From NCBI RefSeq assembly GCF_014705605.1, contig NZ_JACXIZ010000011.1, forward strand, positions 186,001-250,000: 64,000 nt of DNA, given 5' to 3'. The notes beneath the pieces were generated by a model that saw only the letters and a program-made list of their open reading frames with translations, ran no database searches and had not been told where the DNA came from. Positions 9,076-21,590 of this stretch are shown one piece after another (position 1 is the first letter of the stretch; every line of letters starts with the position of its first letter). The translations under genes were made by a program, and so were the position numbers. Source of the DNA: Paenibacillus sabuli. GTDB taxonomy: Bacteria; Bacillota; Bacilli; Paenibacillales; Paenibacillaceae.

Positions 9076-9495
9076 CTATTCTCTTTGCCGCTCGCGTTCG
9101 TGCGGCAGTTGGCCGTCGGTATGCTCGCGCAGCTGCGTATCGGTGTGCGGCGCGTGCTTCAGGTCGTCCTGGACCGTCCGGTCGCTGAGCGGCGCTCCGG
9201 ACTTGTAGGCTGCGCGACCGATCAGATGACCCGCCACAGGGGCGGTGATGAGCACGAATACGATGCCGAGCAGCAGCTTGGCGCTGACATAGTTGTCGTA
9301 GGCGACAAAATACAGAAACGCGCCCAGCAGAATCGACATCACCCCGAGCGTTGTGCTTTTGGTCGCCGCATGCGAACGCGTATATACATCCGGCAAGCGC
9401 AGCAGTCCGAAGGCGCTTAGCGCGCCGAGCAGCGCGCCGCCCAGCACGAGCAAGCCAATGATCCATTCAACGATGGTCATCCCGATTTCGTGCAT
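9076..9495 (-). CDS. mrpG: Na+/H+ antiporter subunit MrpG
   Basis: The smallest-domain subunit of the multi-subunit Mrp antiporter, which expels Na+ in exchange for protons in the cell membrane. It has three membrane segments in its first 95 residues, including the conserved FGLLRLPDVYTRSHAATK segment. A hydrophilic, His- and Arg-rich tail follows (139 residues in total, slightly long). Its start overlaps the end of mrpF by 29 bases. It is the last gene of the mrpABCDEFG operon and is followed by a strong terminator. Confidence 0.95.
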   Translation of the reverse strand: MHEIGMTIVEWIIGLLVLGGALLGALSAFGLLRLPDVYTRSHAATKSTTLGVMSILLGAFLYFVAYDNYVSAKLLLGIVFVLITAPVAGHLIGRAAYKSGAPLSDRTVQDDLKHAPHTDTQLREHTDGQLPHERERQRE

Positions 9496-9763
9496 GCTCC
9501 ATCACCACCCCCTTCTCGATAAATTTGGAAAAGGCCACCGTGCCAAGGAAGGCCAGAATTCCCATCAGCAAAATAATATCCAGATAGGCAGTCGTGTCCT
9601 GTAGCATGCAGACGACAGCCACCAAGCCGATCAGACAAATGCCGATCGTATCGAGCGCAATGACGCGATCCGGCATGGAAGGTCCCCGTATGATGCGGTA
9701 CAGACCCGCAACGACGGACAGCGACAGCAGCACAAGCGCCGTGTAAAGCACCACCTGCAGCAT
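9467..9763 (-). CDS. mrpF: Na+/H+ antiporter subunit MrpF
   Basis: A 98-residue Mrp subunit with three membrane segments. The motif RGPSMPDRVIALDTIG near residues 25-40 is characteristic of MrpF/PhaF. The ATG at 9763 is placed by an excellent AAGGAGGTGA site and overlaps the mrpE stop by one base (TGATG), which implies translational coupling. A longer open frame upstream is an out-of-frame shadow of mrpE. Confidence 0.95.
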   Translation of the reverse strand: MLQVVLYTALVLLSLSVVAGLYRIIRGPSMPDRVIALDTIGICLIGLVAVVCMLQDTTAYLDIILLMGILAFLGTVAFSKFIEKGVVMEHARNRDDHR

Positions 9764-10239
9764 CAGCGCGTCACCTCCTTGATCGCTTTTTCGAATGTAC
9801 TGCGAATCTGCGCAGACAGCTCCTCGGCATCGGCGATATCCATGGCGTGAATGTAGAGCGTGCGCTGATCCGGCGACACCTCCAGCGTCAGCGTACCGGG
9901 GGTCAGGGTGATGAGACAGGCCAGCGCCGTAATTTCCCAATCGCCGCGCAGCTCGGTGTCATAGGCAAAGATCCCCGGCCGGATCGCCAGCTTGGGCCGC
10001 AGCAGCTCGCGAATGACGCTAATATTGGACATGATCAGCTCCCGCAAAAACAAGACCAACAGCAGCAAAAACGCCCATACCCGCCGCAAATAAAAATCAT
10101 GATTGAAAAACCGGCGCAGCGCGAGCATGATGAGCGCGCCCAGCGCGTATCCGACGATCAGCTGCACCGCCGTCCATTCGTTGTTCAGAAACATCCAAAC
10201 GACGGCGATGATCAGGTTGAGAACAATCTGAAGTCCCAT
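9763..10239 (-). CDS. mrpE: Na+/H+ antiporter subunit MrpE
   Basis: A 158-residue Mrp subunit needed for complex assembly. It has two to three N-terminal membrane segments and a soluble part containing TLTPGTLTLEVSPDQRTLYIHAMD, the usual MrpE signature. It starts six bases after mrpD and ends at the mrpF start. Confidence 0.95.
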   Translation of the reverse strand: MGLQIVLNLIIAVVWMFLNNEWTAVQLIVGYALGALIMLALRRFFNHDFYLRRVWAFLLLLVLFLRELIMSNISVIRELLRPKLAIRPGIFAYDTELRGDWEITALACLITLTPGTLTLEVSPDQRTLYIHAMDIADAEELSAQIRSTFEKAIKEVTR

Positions 10240-10245
10240 ATGCTT

Positions 10246-11727
10246 CTACTCCTTCATCACCGCATCGATGTAGATCTGCGGGTCGGTCAGCGCGTCGGCC
10301 GCCATTGCGACATAGGGCATCGCCCACTGCGCGCCGACGCCCAGCGCGAGGACCAGCACGGTCAACGCGCCGATCGGCCAGTAGACGCCGGTCGGCACGC
10401 GGCTTGCCGACGGAGGTCGATGCAGCGGCTCCTCGCCCCAGAAGGCTGCCATGAAGAGCTTCATCATCGAATACAGCATCAGCAGCGAGGAGGCAAGCGA
10501 TATGCCCGTGATCCAATACCAGCCCTCTGCCAGTCCGCCCTGCACGATCAGCAGCTTGCCGACGAAGCCGCTCGTGGGCGGGACGCCGACGAGCGCCAGC
10601 GCCGCCACCAGCAGCAGCCAGCCCAGCAGCGGAAAGCGGCGGATCAGGCCGCCCATCTCCGCGAGCCGAGACGTCCCGGCTCCCGCAATCAGCGCGCCCC
10701 CCAGCAGGAAGAGCAGCGCCTTGACCAGCATATCGTGCAGCAAGTAGAACGTCGCGCCTTCAAGCGCTTCGCGGCTGGCAACCGCCAGGCCGAATGCCAT
10801 AAAGCCAACCGCGGCGACAATATTGTAAATAAGAATGCGATGCACATCCCGGTATGCAATCGCGCCAATGACGCCCGCACTCATCGTAATCGCGGCGAGC
10901 ACCCCGATCAGCACATGGGTCACCGCCTGATCATGATAAAAAATTAGCGTAAACACGCGAATGATCGCGTAGACGCCCACCTTGGTCAGCAAGCCCGCAA
11001 AGACGGCGGCCACAGCAGGCGGCGGCGCGCTGTACGATCCCGGGAGCCAGAAAAAGAGCAGCAGACCGGCCTTCAAGCCAAAGACCAGAAGCAGCAGCAC
11101 GGACAGCAGCGTCAGCAGCCCGTCCTGCCCCGCTTCGGCGACCCGCATCGAAAGATCGGCCATATTGAGCGTGCCGAGCGTGCCGTACAGATAAGCGACC
11201 GCCGTCACGAACAGTGCGGAGGAGACAATGTTGATCAGCAAATACTTGATCGATTCGCGCAGCTGCCGCTTCGTGCCGCCCAGCACGATCAGCGCATACG
11301 ACGCGATCAGCATGACCTCGAAGCAGACGAACAAATTGAAAATGTCGCCGGTCAGAAACGAACCAATGACTCCGACCAACAAAAAGTGGAAAAACGGATA
11401 GAAATAATGACGCTCGCGCGGTTCGCCGATTGTAAAAAAGGCAAAGAACAGGCAGCATGCCCCGACAATAGCAGTCGTCAGCACGAGCAGCGCGGCGAAC
11501 ATGTCCGCTACGAACACAATGCCCTGCGGCGGCGCCCAGCCGCCCAGCTGCAGCGTGGCAATGCCATTTCCACGCACGTGCAGGACGAGCCCCAGCGCCA
11601 CGGCAATGTTGATCAGCGCGCTGACGGCGCCGAGGATACGCTGCGCTCTGAGGCGCTTGTGGAAAAAAATAAGCAGCACCGCCGTCACAAGCGGGACGAG
11701 CAGCGGCATGATTACCAGATTACTCAT
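10246..11727 (-). CDS. mrpD: Na+/H+ antiporter subunit MrpD
   Basis: A 493-residue subunit homologous to the proton-pumping NuoM/NuoN subunits of complex I, with about 14 membrane helices. The family's ion-pathway elements are visible: [19 protein letters not shown] with its membrane Glu, and [20 protein letters not shown] with the helix-7 Lys and the broken-helix Pro run. It overlaps mrpC by eight bases and is followed by mrpE after six. Confidence 0.96.
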   Translation of the reverse strand: MSNLVIMPLLVPLVTAVLLIFFHKRLRAQRILGAVSALINIAVALGLVLHVRGNGIATLQLGGWAPPQGIVFVADMFAALLVLTTAIVGACCLFFAFFTIGEPRERHYFYPFFHFLLVGVIGSFLTGDIFNLFVCFEVMLIASYALIVLGGTKRQLRESIKYLLINIVSSALFVTAVAYLYGTLGTLNMADLSMRVAEAGQDGLLTLLSVLLLLVFGLKAGLLLFFWLPGSYSAPPPAVAAVFAGLLTKVGVYAIIRVFTLIFYHDQAVTHVLIGVLAAITMSAGVIGAIAYRDVHRILIYNIVAAVGFMAFGLAVASREALEGATFYLLHDMLVKALLFLLGGALIAGAGTSRLAEMGGLIRRFPLLGWLLLVAALALVGVPPTSGFVGKLLIVQGGLAEGWYWITGISLASSLLMLYSMMKLFMAAFWGEEPLHRPPSASRVPTGVYWPIGALTVLVLALGVGAQWAMPYVAMAADALTDPQIYIDAVMKE

Positions 11728-12058
11728 CGCCCTGCCCCCTTAACTGCTCCATATCGTCCGTGCCGAGCTCCTTGTACGCCCGGTACGCGAGCACGAAAAA
11801 AAACGAAGTGACCCCGAAGCTGATGACGATCGACGTCAAAATGAGCGCCTGCGGAAGCGGATCGGTATACGCCTGCGCTTCCTCGCCGAGCAGAGGCGGC
11901 GCCCCGCGTTTGACGCCGGCCATCGTGAGCAGGAGCAGATGCACGCCATGGCTGATCAGTGACGTGCCGAGGGCGATACGAAGCAGGCTTTTCGCCAAAA
12001 TCAAGTAGGTGCCAACCGTAAACAACATCCCGGCCGCGATGCAAAGCAATACTTCCAT
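11720..12058 (-). CDS. mrpC: Na+/H+ antiporter subunit MrpC
   Basis: A 112-residue NuoK-like subunit with three membrane helices. The segment [19 protein letters not shown] and the C-terminal part [20 protein letters not shown] are the conserved MrpC blocks. It begins one base after mrpB ends and overlaps mrpD. Confidence 0.96.
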   Translation of the reverse strand: MEVLLCIAAGMLFTVGTYLILAKSLLRIALGTSLISHGVHLLLLTMAGVKRGAPPLLGEEAQAYTDPLPQALILTSIVISFGVTSFFFVLAYRAYKELGTDDMEQLRGQGDE

Positions 12059-12059
12059 A

Positions 12060-12482
12060 TCAGCGATCCTCCCCGATGGACAGGATGATCGTCATCGTCA
12101 CGCCGACGACAGCCAGATAGACGCCCAGATCGAACAGCACGGCGGTCGCAAGCTCGGTTTTGCCCAGCAACGGCAACGTAAAATAATCAAAGGCGTGACT
12201 GAGAAACGGTCGATCGAACAGAAAAGAACCGGCCCCCGTCAAGATGGCAAGCAACAGACCGGTTGCCGTCACTATGCGATAATTGACCGGCAGCACCGAG
12301 CGAATCGTATCCAGATCGTAGGCCAGCGCCAGCAGCACGAGCGCTGCGGCGGACATCAATCCGCCGATGAACCCGCCTCCCGGCTCGTGATGCCCTGACA
12401 GAAATAGATAAGCCGAAAAGGTCAGGATGACGAATACGACCAGCTTGGCGGCACTTTGCAAAATGACGTCATTTGTTTTCAA
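12060..12482 (-). CDS. mrpB: Na+/H+ antiporter subunit MrpB
   Basis: A 140-residue Mrp subunit. The motif [18 protein letters not shown] near residues 30-47 is diagnostic of MrpB/MnhB. Four membrane segments are visible. It overlaps the end of mrpA by 14 bases, so the pair is probably translated together. Confidence 0.96.
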   Translation of the reverse strand: MKTNDVILQSAAKLVVFVILTFSAYLFLSGHHEPGGGFIGGLMSAAALVLLALAYDLDTIRSVLPVNYRIVTATGLLLAILTGAGSFLFDRPFLSHAFDYFTLPLLGKTELATAVLFDLGVYLAVVGVTMTIILSIGEDR

Positions 12483-14889
12483 GTCGCTCGCCCCCTTCCC
12501 CGTCGGCCAACCGCAGCTTGATCAATGCATAGATGCCGAGCGAAGCGATGCCCAGCACCATGATTTCGAGCAGCGTGTCAAACCCCCGAAAGTCGACCAG
12601 AATAACGTTCACCATATTGCGCCCGCCCGCCAGCTCGTAGCTCTGAGCGATAAAAAAATCGGAAATGGAATCGAACTTGCGCGCCCCCGAGACCACCAGC
12701 GCGATCGTCGTCACGACAAGCCCGACGCCGACGGAAATCAGCGCGTTGCCGAGCTTGAACGGCAGCGGCGCCATTTCCTTGCGCAGCTTGGGCAAGTGGT
12801 AAAAGCAGAGTAAAAAGAGCGTGACGGAGACCGTCTCTACTATCAGCTGCGTAAGTGCCAGATCCGGAGCGCGCAGCACGACAAACAGCAAGGAAACGAT
12901 ATATCCGACCGCGCCGGTCAGTAGAATCGCCGTCAGCCGCGAGGCCGCCAGCGGAACAGCCAGCGCGGCGAGTACGATGACCGCCACCAACACGACCTCG
13001 TAAAAGGACAGCTCCGCATAAACCGGCGAACCTCCGCCCAGCACGTCAAGCCTGAGCATCATCCAGCCGAGCAGTCCGATCATGAACGCAAAAATATAAA
13101 TCAGGTAATGCCGCAGCGATCCGGTCATGTAGCGTCCTGTGAGAAACAGCGAGCCGCGGTCCAACACCCGCAGCAGTCCGTCATAAACCCGGTTGAACGT
13201 GAGCCGGCCGGGAAGCAGCGCATAGATGCCTTGCCAGTAACGCAGCGTCAAAAACAAGGCGATGCCGACTGCGACGACGCCGATCGTCATAAACAGCTCG
13301 GTCGTCCATCCGTGCCACATCGTAATCTTGACGTGATACGCGTCGGCCTGCGCAGGCAGCACGGCAGCCAGGGCGGGCTCGATCAGACTGCCGGCGACCA
13401 GCCCCGGAAAAAGCCCTACCACTATGACAAGCGAGGCCAGGACAGCCGGCGGCACGAGCATGAGCAGCGGCGCCTCATGCGGCTTGTGGTCGAGCGCTTC
13501 CGCCTTGAATCGTCCGGCGAACGTCTTGAACACGACAATCATGCAATAGATGAACGTAAAGACGCTCGCGGCCCAAGCGATGATCGGAAAGAGCGCCGAC
13601 CAGCCCGGCACGCCGAATAGAGACAGCTCCGCGGCCTTGAGCGCCCCGGTGAAAAACATTTCCTTGCTCAGAAAGCCGTTGAACGGCGGGATGCCGGCCA
13701 TCGAAAAGCTGGCGACTAGCGCGAGCGCAAACGTCACCGGCATCAGCGCCATCAGCCCGCCAAGCCGGCGCAAATCGCGTGTGCCGGTCTCGTGGTCGAC
13801 GATGCCGACCACCATGAACAGCGTCCCCTTGAACGTCGCATGATTGAATAAATGAAACAGGGCGGCGGCAATCGCGCCCGCGTAAGCGGCTACCGCATCT
13901 TCGGCCATGCCCTGATGCGCGGCCGCCGAGCCGATGCCCAGCAGCGACATGATCAGCCCGAGCTGGCTGATGGTGGAATAGGCCAACACCGCCTTGAGGT
14001 CGGTCTGACGCACCGCGCAATACGAGCCCCAGAGCAGCGTAGCCAGGCCGACGCCCGAGACCAGCCAGAACCAGACGGCTTCGCCGGCGAACACCGGACT
14101 CATGCGCGCAACCAGATAAAGGCCGGCCTTGACCATCGTAGCCGAATGCAAGTAAGCGCTGACCGGAGTAGGAGCCTCCATCGCGTCCGGCAGCCAGATG
14201 TGGAAGGGGAACTGGGCGGACTTGGTAAAGGCGCCCAGCAGCACGAGCAGCATTGCCGGGACGAATAAAGCGTCACCCGAAAATCCGTCGAGACCGGCAA
14301 CCAATTCCCGGATGCTGAAGGTGCCGCCCATCACGTACAGCAGCACAAATCCGCCAAGCATGGCGAAGCCGCCCGCGACGGTGATCAGCATCGACTTGAG
14401 CGCACCGTAGCGCGAACGATCGCGCTTGTACCAAAAAGCGATCAGCAAAAACGACGACAGACTCGTCAATTCCCAAAAGCCATACAGCACGATCAGGTTG
14501 TCGGACAGCACGACGCCGAGCATCGCGCCCATGAATAAGAGCAGGTAAACGTAAAAGCGGTGGATCGCTTCCTTGTCCCGGGACAAGTACGAGATGGAAT
14601 ACAGCACAACGAGCGCGCCAATGCCGGTAATCAGCAGCGCAAAAAGCAACGACAGGCCGTCCAAGACGAGCGCAAACGAAATGTCGAGCGCAGGGATCCA
14701 TGGAATCGCGGCGCTTTGGGCGCTGCCGCCGTTCATTTGCCCCGGAATTTGCATGACAAAAAAGACAAACAGCACAACCGGTACGGCAAGCACCGCCCAG
14801 CCGGTGTGCAGCTTGGGAAAGGCTTTGTACAGCAGCGGCACAAATATGGTAAACAGCAGTGGCAGCAATACCGCGGCATGCAGCAACAT
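12469..14889 (-). CDS. mrpA: Na+/H+ antiporter subunit MrpA
   Basis: The largest Mrp subunit (806 residues), homologous to NuoL. A proton-pathway core contains [20 protein letters not shown] and [22 protein letters not shown]-terminal extension resembles NuoJ and the MrpB N-terminal domain ([20 protein letters not shown]). The whole complex confers Na+ and alkali tolerance and pH homeostasis. I use the ATG at 14889 because an in-frame TTG at 14919 would place the AAGGAG ribosome site inside the gene. It is first of a complete seven-gene group-1 Mrp operon. I see no convincing promoter in the 70 bases upstream. Confidence 0.95.
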   Translation of the reverse strand: MLLHAAVLLPLLFTIFVPLLYKAFPKLHTGWAVLAVPVVLFVFFVMQIPGQMNGGSAQSAAIPWIPALDISFALVLDGLSLLFALLITGIGALVVLYSISYLSRDKEAIHRFYVYLLLFMGAMLGVVLSDNLIVLYGFWELTSLSSFLLIAFWYKRDRSRYGALKSMLITVAGGFAMLGGFVLLYVMGGTFSIRELVAGLDGFSGDALFVPAMLLVLLGAFTKSAQFPFHIWLPDAMEAPTPVSAYLHSATMVKAGLYLVARMSPVFAGEAVWFWLVSGVGLATLLWGSYCAVRQTDLKAVLAYSTISQLGLIMSLLGIGSAAAHQGMAEDAVAAYAGAIAAALFHLFNHATFKGTLFMVVGIVDHETGTRDLRRLGGLMALMPVTFALALVASFSMAGIPPFNGFLSKEMFFTGALKAAELSLFGVPGWSALFPIIAWAASVFTFIYCMIVVFKTFAGRFKAEALDHKPHEAPLLMLVPPAVLASLVIVVGLFPGLVAGSLIEPALAAVLPAQADAYHVKITMWHGWTTELFMTIGVVAVGIALFLTLRYWQGIYALLPGRLTFNRVYDGLLRVLDRGSLFLTGRYMTGSLRHYLIYIFAFMIGLLGWMMLRLDVLGGGSPVYAELSFYEVVLVAVIVLAALAVPLAASRLTAILLTGAVGYIVSLLFVVLRAPDLALTQLIVETVSVTLFLLCFYHLPKLRKEMAPLPFKLGNALISVGVGLVVTTIALVVSGARKFDSISDFFIAQSYELAGGRNMVNVILVDFRGFDTLLEIMVLGIASLGIYALIKLRLADGEGGERLENK

Positions 14890-14988
14890 CAGGCCCTGAT
14901 CTCTCCTTTCAGTATCCAAATCATAGGCAGTATGAAATAACGGGGGGGCTGGCGATGCTAGAAAGAAACCAGTCTAACGGAGGTACTG

Positions 14989-15183
14989 ATGCAAACCTTA
15001 ACAAAGGCGCTCATTTGCAGCGCAATCCTGCTCTTGCTTTTGGCCGGCGCTTGGGTGGCCGATCAAAAAATGAGCGTCCTGAGCGAGGCGCGCTCGGCAC
15101 AGCTCCGCATGCAAGAAGCGCATCCAAACAAACCGCAGCATCGGCCGCGAGAATATGTACGAATCGTGCAGCATCCCTCGTAA
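14989..15183 (+). CDS. Small hypothetical membrane or secreted peptide (64 aa)
   Basis: I do not recognise this gene. It codes for 64 residues: a positively charged start, one strongly hydrophobic stretch (ALICSAILLLLLAGAWVA) and a short basic hydrophilic tail. It is either a single-pass membrane peptide or has an uncleaved signal. Support comes from a very good ribosome site, CGGAGGT five bases before the ATG, and from its plus-strand position between two minus-strand genes. Nothing in the neighbours (mrpA and a CcdC-like gene) predicts its role. Confidence 0.55.
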   Translation: MQTLTKALICSAILLLLLAGAWVADQKMSVLSEARSAQLRMQEAHPNKPQHRPREYVRIVQHPS

Positions 15184-15207
15184 TACGTTCGAAAGGCAAG
15201 GATGGTT

Positions 15208-15732
15208 TCAAAAAAATTGACGAGTCGGCGGCGAATCGTCCCGCTGCGCCTCATCCGCTCCCCGCAGACGCAAAAATTCGCTGACCATGGCTAGGCGCCA
15301 CGGCAAAATCATGCCCAGTGCCAATAAATAAAACAGCGCCGCCGTTTGCGTCACGGTCATGTAGGCTTCGGCAACCCCGTGCAGCATTGCCCGGATGGCA
15401 AGCAAAACGGCCATAATCAAAATAAACGCTTTGGAACGTATGACATAAATGTCGGCTTCGCGGCGCTCGAGGCGTGTGGTCACGATGAGCGGAAACGAAA
15501 AAATCAACAAGCCGGTGCCGAAGGCGCACAAGCCCCATAGCGGGTGGATGCGCATCGCGGGAATGGCAAACATGGCGAAGCCGCTGCACATCGCCACAGG
15601 CGGCAGCACGATCTTGCGCAGCGAGGTCGGCCGCCGGGTCGCACGAATCCGCAATCGAATCAAAATCAGCCCGCCGGTCACGGAGACCGCCAGCGCCAGC
15701 GCCTGCAGCGGGTGCATGCCCAAAATAGTCAT
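15208..15732 (-). CDS. CcdC-like membrane protein
   Basis: A 174-residue protein with five or so membrane segments, resembling the CcdC/DUF1453 family known from the B. subtilis cytochrome c assembly region. Recognisable parts are an N-terminal GGLILIRLRIRATRRPTSLRK and the central PLWGLCAFGTGLLIFSFPLI. The role of CcdC is itself poorly defined. The ATG at 15732 is chosen as the first good in-frame start after an AAGGAG site about 13 bases upstream. The open frame extends further, to 15789. Confidence 0.72.
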   Translation of the reverse strand: MTILGMHPLQALALAVSVTGGLILIRLRIRATRRPTSLRKIVLPPVAMCSGFAMFAIPAMRIHPLWGLCAFGTGLLIFSFPLIVTTRLERREADIYVIRSKAFILIMAVLLAIRAMLHGVAEAYMTVTQTAALFYLLALGMILPWRLAMVSEFLRLRGADEAQRDDSPPTRQFF

Positions 15733-15893
15733 AATTCTTGCATTTCTCCTTCCGCATAGCGTACGGGCTTCCCGTTGAAATATCGACAATCCTCTTCATG
15801 ATCGTACTCCATTCTTCCTGCCCCTGCAACCCTGCCCGCACTACCTAAAGTCGTGCGCTACACGCACGGTAACGCTGATGCGAGACACGCCCT

Positions 15894-16775
15894 TCATTGC
15901 AACGAATGCGGCTCGCTATCGGCCGGCATCTCCTCCTCAAGCGGCCAGCCCGTCAGCTCCGGCGAATGCTCGTATTCCGGCGCCGTTAAGGGGATAGAAG
16001 GGCGCGTCTGGACCCGCAGCCAGCGTCTAATCCAAGCATTCACCGCATGCGGACTTTTGGTTGGCAATTGATGCTCTTCCTTGTCCAGGATGACGGAGTC
16101 GTATTGCTTTAGCCTTCGTTGCAGGAGCAGCCGATAGCGCCGAAATGCACGATCCTTGCCGCCGTACAGCAGCAGCACCGGCACCTCAATTTCCGCTAGC
16201 CGCTCTGTGGCGCGATACGCGAGCGAGCTTGCAAAATAGCGCTGCACGTCCGGTAAATTGGCGCGCCGCGCTTCACGCATCAATCGGATAAACGTGCTCG
16301 CGCGATCGGCATTTCCCGAAACAATGCCGAGCCGAAGCAGCCGCGCGCTCGCCTTGCTTGCGGCCAGCCGCATCGCGAGCGCGATTTTGGCGCGCAGCAG
16401 CGGATCGCCCGCCTCGGACATGGCACTGATCAGCACCGCCCCGGCGAACCGGTCCGGATAGGCAAGCAGCGCCTCCAAGACGACGCCCGCCCCGGTCGAA
16501 TACCCGCACAGGTAACAGCTCGCGAGTCCGAGATGATCCACTAATGCCGCCATGTCGGAGGCAAGCAACGCATATGAGAGCGGCACCTTCGACTGCCCGC
16601 TGTGACCGTGTCCCCTTAGATCAAGCGTGATAATCTGGAATTCATCGGCCAGCGCTTCCTCCTGGTAATGAAAGCACGCCCTGCTCAGCAGCGGCGGATG
16701 CACCAGCAATAATGGCGGCCCGCTGCCCCGCACGCGATAGTGCAAGACCGCCCCGTTCAAGCTGCATAACGGCAT
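15894..16775 (-). CDS. Alpha/beta hydrolase
   Basis: A 293-residue cytoplasmic alpha/beta-hydrolase-fold protein. The nucleophile elbow GYSTG contains the Ser. The acid is probably the Asp in GGKDRAF, and the His is in KEEHQLP; together they form the usual triad. The oxyanion region LLVHPPLLS and the LDLRGHGHSG strand also fit. The C-terminal 35 residues (Pro- and Glu-rich) are not part of the fold. The substrate cannot be predicted. The ATG at 16775 has AAGGATGG at a normal distance, whereas the ATG at 16784 is almost fused to the ribosome site. Confidence 0.88.
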   Translation of the reverse strand: MPLCSLNGAVLHYRVRGSGPPLLLVHPPLLSRACFHYQEEALADEFQIITLDLRGHGHSGQSKVPLSYALLASDMAALVDHLGLASCYLCGYSTGAGVVLEALLAYPDRFAGAVLISAMSEAGDPLLRAKIALAMRLAASKASARLLRLGIVSGNADRASTFIRLMREARRANLPDVQRYFASSLAYRATERLAEIEVPVLLLYGGKDRAFRRYRLLLQRRLKQYDSVILDKEEHQLPTKSPHAVNAWIRRWLRVQTRPSIPLTAPEYEHSPELTGWPLEEEMPADSEPHSLQ

Positions 16776-16855
16776 ACGCCCCATCCTTTTCCTATGCCCG
16801 GCGATCGCTGCCGGTTCCTATCGGATAGTGTCTGCCCAATTTGGGATAAATATAC

Positions 16856-16884
16856 AAAAGCCGAACGGGAACCCGTCCGGCTTT
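16856..16884 (-). terminator. Terminator after yajC
   Basis: On the minus strand AGCCGGACGGG pairs (one wobble) with CCCGTTCGGCT across a two-base loop and is followed by TTTT. It lies just past the yajC stop and closes the ruvC-to-yajC operon. Confidence 0.85.
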
Positions 16885-16900
16885 GGCGCTTATTGGCGTA

Positions 16901-17230
16901 TCAGGATTCGCTGACTTGCGTGCTTGTGCTTACGTTGTTGACCGAACTGCGGTCAAATGTCAGCTTGGTCGCGTCATTGACGCGCAGGACGACGATATCG
17001 TCCGTGATTTCATGAATCGTGCCGTGGATTCCGCCGATCGTTACGACGCGGTCCCCTTTCTTCAGCTGAGTCAGCATGGAATTGCGTTGCTTTTGCTTTT
17101 TTTGCTGCGGGCGGATCAGGAGGAAATAAAACACCGCAAACATTAAAACAAAGGGCAAAATCATCGTCAAAAGGCTCCCGCCTCCAGCTGTGTCACCGGT
17201 CGCAATGTATGCGCTATCTGCTAGCATCAT
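16901..17230 (-). CDS. yajC: Preprotein translocase subunit YajC
   Basis: A 109-residue accessory subunit of the Sec translocon. A single membrane helix (LPFVLMFAVFYFLLIRPQQ) is followed by the typical basic QKKQKQR segment and a small beta domain (GDRVVTIGGIHGTI). The ATG at 17230 has AAGGGGTGAG upstream. It follows tgt by 18 bases. YajC normally works with SecDF, whose genes are not at their usual locus in this window. Confidence 0.95.
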   Translation of the reverse strand: MMLADSAYIATGDTAGGGSLLTMILPFVLMFAVFYFLLIRPQQKKQKQRNSMLTQLKKGDRVVTIGGIHGTIHEITDDIVVLRVNDATKLTFDRSSVNNVSTSTQVSES

Positions 17231-17248
17231 CGTTTTCTCACCCCTTTT

Positions 17249-19448
<2,200 letters not shown>

Positions 19449-19457
19449 CGTCTCTCG

Positions 19458-21590
19458 TCATCCCTTGCTGATCGTTATGCCATTGTAATAGTGTGTCAGA
19501 ATTTCCCTGTAGTCATACCCGTCTTCGGCCATGCTGCGGGCCCCGTATTGCGACAAGCCGACGCCATGGCCGTTGCCCGTGCCGACGAAGCGGAACTGGG
19601 CATCCTGCGTCGCGGCGCGAAGGCGGCCGCTGCCGTCGAGCACATAATACGTGCCGCCGGCCTGCTCCACGCGATCGGCGCCGGCCGCATGCAGCGGCGA
19701 CGCGTCATACGGCCGCTCGGTCTTGGCCCCGCCCGATCCCAGCACGGTCACGCGACCCGTCTCATCTACGGTGAAGCGTGTGCTCGGCAGGCCGCCCAGC
19801 GCCGAGCGCAGGCTGTCCGGATATCGAATATCCACGGTCTGCCCGTTGACCTCGATCTTCAATGCGCGTCCCGACGGGCCGCTCTCGGCGATAGTCAAGG
19901 TACGGATCGGTCCGCTGATCGGGGTCGACAGCCGCTTGTTGATCGCCGTCAGCAGCGCCTCGGCGTCCATCGGACCGCGCACCCAGCTCATGGCATTGGA
20001 CTGCACGGCCTGCTCCACCAGCACGACCCTTGCGCCGCTCTGCAGCTTGGCTACCGGCTCGACATCGCTCTGGACGAGCGGGATCGGCCGGACCATCACG
20101 TCGCTGCCGACGATGCGCAGGATCGCTTGACCGCCGCTCGTCTTCGTGCCGGTATCCTCCAGCAGGTCCTCGCGCGTATACCCGGTGCGTCCGTCCTCCA
20201 GGGCGATCCGATACCAGGCGTACAGGCCCTGCTCGGATACCTCGTCCGGACTCTCGACGCTGCGCAGGTACGCGACCTCGTTGCCCCACACCTCCGACGC
20301 ATCCGCAGTAGCCCCTCCCGCACTCGAGGAGAAGAGCGCCTCGATCACTTGCCCGTTATACAGCATGACCTCGCCCGCGGTCGCATCGACCGCGGCGGTG
20401 ACGGACGCGCTCTCGGAGGCGACGCCGCTGTACGCTTGGCTCAGCACCGTATCGACGACGTTGGCGATCTCGAACGCATCGCCGTTTTTGTGCAGCGCAT
20501 AGGTACGCGCCGCGACTGCTTGCGCTTTGAGCGCCTCGGCCGACCACGAAGCGGGCATTTCTGCGCCGACCACCGAATACAGATAGTGCTCGAACGGCAG
20601 TTCGTTCACAGCGGCCAGCATGCCATTGTGCGCGCTTAGCTCGAAGCCGCCGCGATACGAGCGCCCGTATCGCTCGTCGAGCTTGATTCGGCCGCTCTCT
20701 GGCCCCCCGAGCCAGAGCTTGGTCCCGGTGCCGCCGATCAGATAGAGTGCGTCCGAGGCTGCCGCCTGCGCTGTCCGCGTGTGGTCGCGCAGCAGCACGA
20801 CCACGGGCTGTGCGCGGTCCAATACAGCCAGTTCGCCCAGCGCTTCGACCGCGCTTGCCTGTTCGCGCAGCGCGGCGAGCTGGGCTTCGTCAGCTGCAGC
20901 GCCGATCACCGCTACATAGCGGACGTCGGCGCCGCTGCCGATTACGGCCGGGTACGCCTCCAGCCCGGCTGCGACTGCGACGGCGGCGGCAGCCCGCGCC
21001 TCCTGCAGCGTCGTGTATGGAGCCGACGCCAGACGCAGCGGTCCCGCCAGACGCGGCGCCAACGCGCCCGGGAGCGACTGCAGCGCGGCATCGCCGCTCC
21101 ACTTGGAGACGGCAGCCTGCGCGTCGGCTGCGCTGGCATATGCGCCTTCCAGCACGCGGTAGGTCAAGGCGCCTTGCCCGCCCTGCGCCGAGACGAGCCA
21201 TGCGGCCGAGGATGATTTTTTGACTTGTTCCAATACCGCTGCTGCAGCGCGATAATCGGCGCTCTCTCCGACCAGCACCTTGTAATCGTCGAGCGCCACG
21301 CGTGCGTATTCTCCCGCCGCCAGCTGATCCCAGGCGGCCGAGCCGCGCAGCTTAACCTGCAGGCCCTCGGATCCGCTCAGCGACGCCGCTGTCGCATTGT
21401 TCGTATACGTGCCGGGCAGATTGACGAGCAGCGCCACCCGGATGCGCTCCAGAGCGGGCGCTGCGGCCTGCGCCGTCTGCGCCTGCAGCAGCAGCGGGAC
21501 GACGAGCAGAGCCGCTGCCGCAAGCAGCGCGACAGCCCTTGCGATTAACACCATGCGCCGACCTGACGACAAGCGCTTGCCTACGTTCAT
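19458..21590 (-). CDS. SpoIID/LytB-domain secreted protein with SPOR-like segment
   Basis: A 710-residue exported protein. A signal peptide (about residues 12-43, ending near AQAAA) is followed by a repetitive Ala-rich region with a SPOR-like part near residues 120-250. Next comes the SpoIID/LytB amidase-enhancer domain: [20 protein letters not shown], with the Glu matching the SpoIID catalytic Glu, and [10 protein letters not shown]. The C-terminal signature [20 protein letters not shown] closes the domain after an insertion of about 200 residues. SpoIID-type proteins are lytic transglycosylases acting on peptidoglycan without stem peptides. This is not the genuine spoIID of the spoIIQ region, but a family member embedded between ruvB and queA. 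Confidence 0.86.
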   Translation of the reverse strand: MNVGKRLSSGRRMVLIARAVALLAAAALLVVPLLLQAQTAQAAAPALERIRVALLVNLPGTYTNNATAASLSGSEGLQVKLRGSAAWDQLAAGEYARVALDDYKVLVGESADYRAAAAVLEQVKKSSSAAWLVSAQGGQGALTYRVLEGAYASAADAQAAVSKWSGDAALQSLPGALAPRLAGPLRLASAPYTTLQEARAAAAVAVAAGLEAYPAVIGSGADVRYVAVIGAAADEAQLAALREQASAVEALGELAVLDRAQPVVVLLRDHTRTAQAAASDALYLIGGTGTKLWLGGPESGRIKLDERYGRSYRGGFELSAHNGMLAAVNELPFEHYLYSVVGAEMPASWSAEALKAQAVAARTYALHKNGDAFEIANVVDTVLSQAYSGVASESASVTAAVDATAGEVMLYNGQVIEALFSSSAGGATADASEVWGNEVAYLRSVESPDEVSEQGLYAWYRIALEDGRTGYTREDLLEDTGTKTSGGQAILRIVGSDVMVRPIPLVQSDVEPVAKLQSGARVVLVEQAVQSNAMSWVRGPMDAEALLTAINKRLSTPISGPIRTLTIAESGPSGRALKIEVNGQTVDIRYPDSLRSALGGLPSTRFTVDETGRVTVLGSGGAKTERPYDASPLHAAGADRVEQAGGTYYVLDGSGRLRAATQDAQFRFVGTGNGHGVGLSQYGARSMAEDGYDYREILTHYYNGITISKG

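Noticed and set aside
8721-9188. A plus-strand frame across the 50-bp repeats and the Mrp terminator
   Set aside because: The repeat period shifts the frame between units, so the peptide is not repeated. The frame also runs through a perfect terminator into mrpG antisense.
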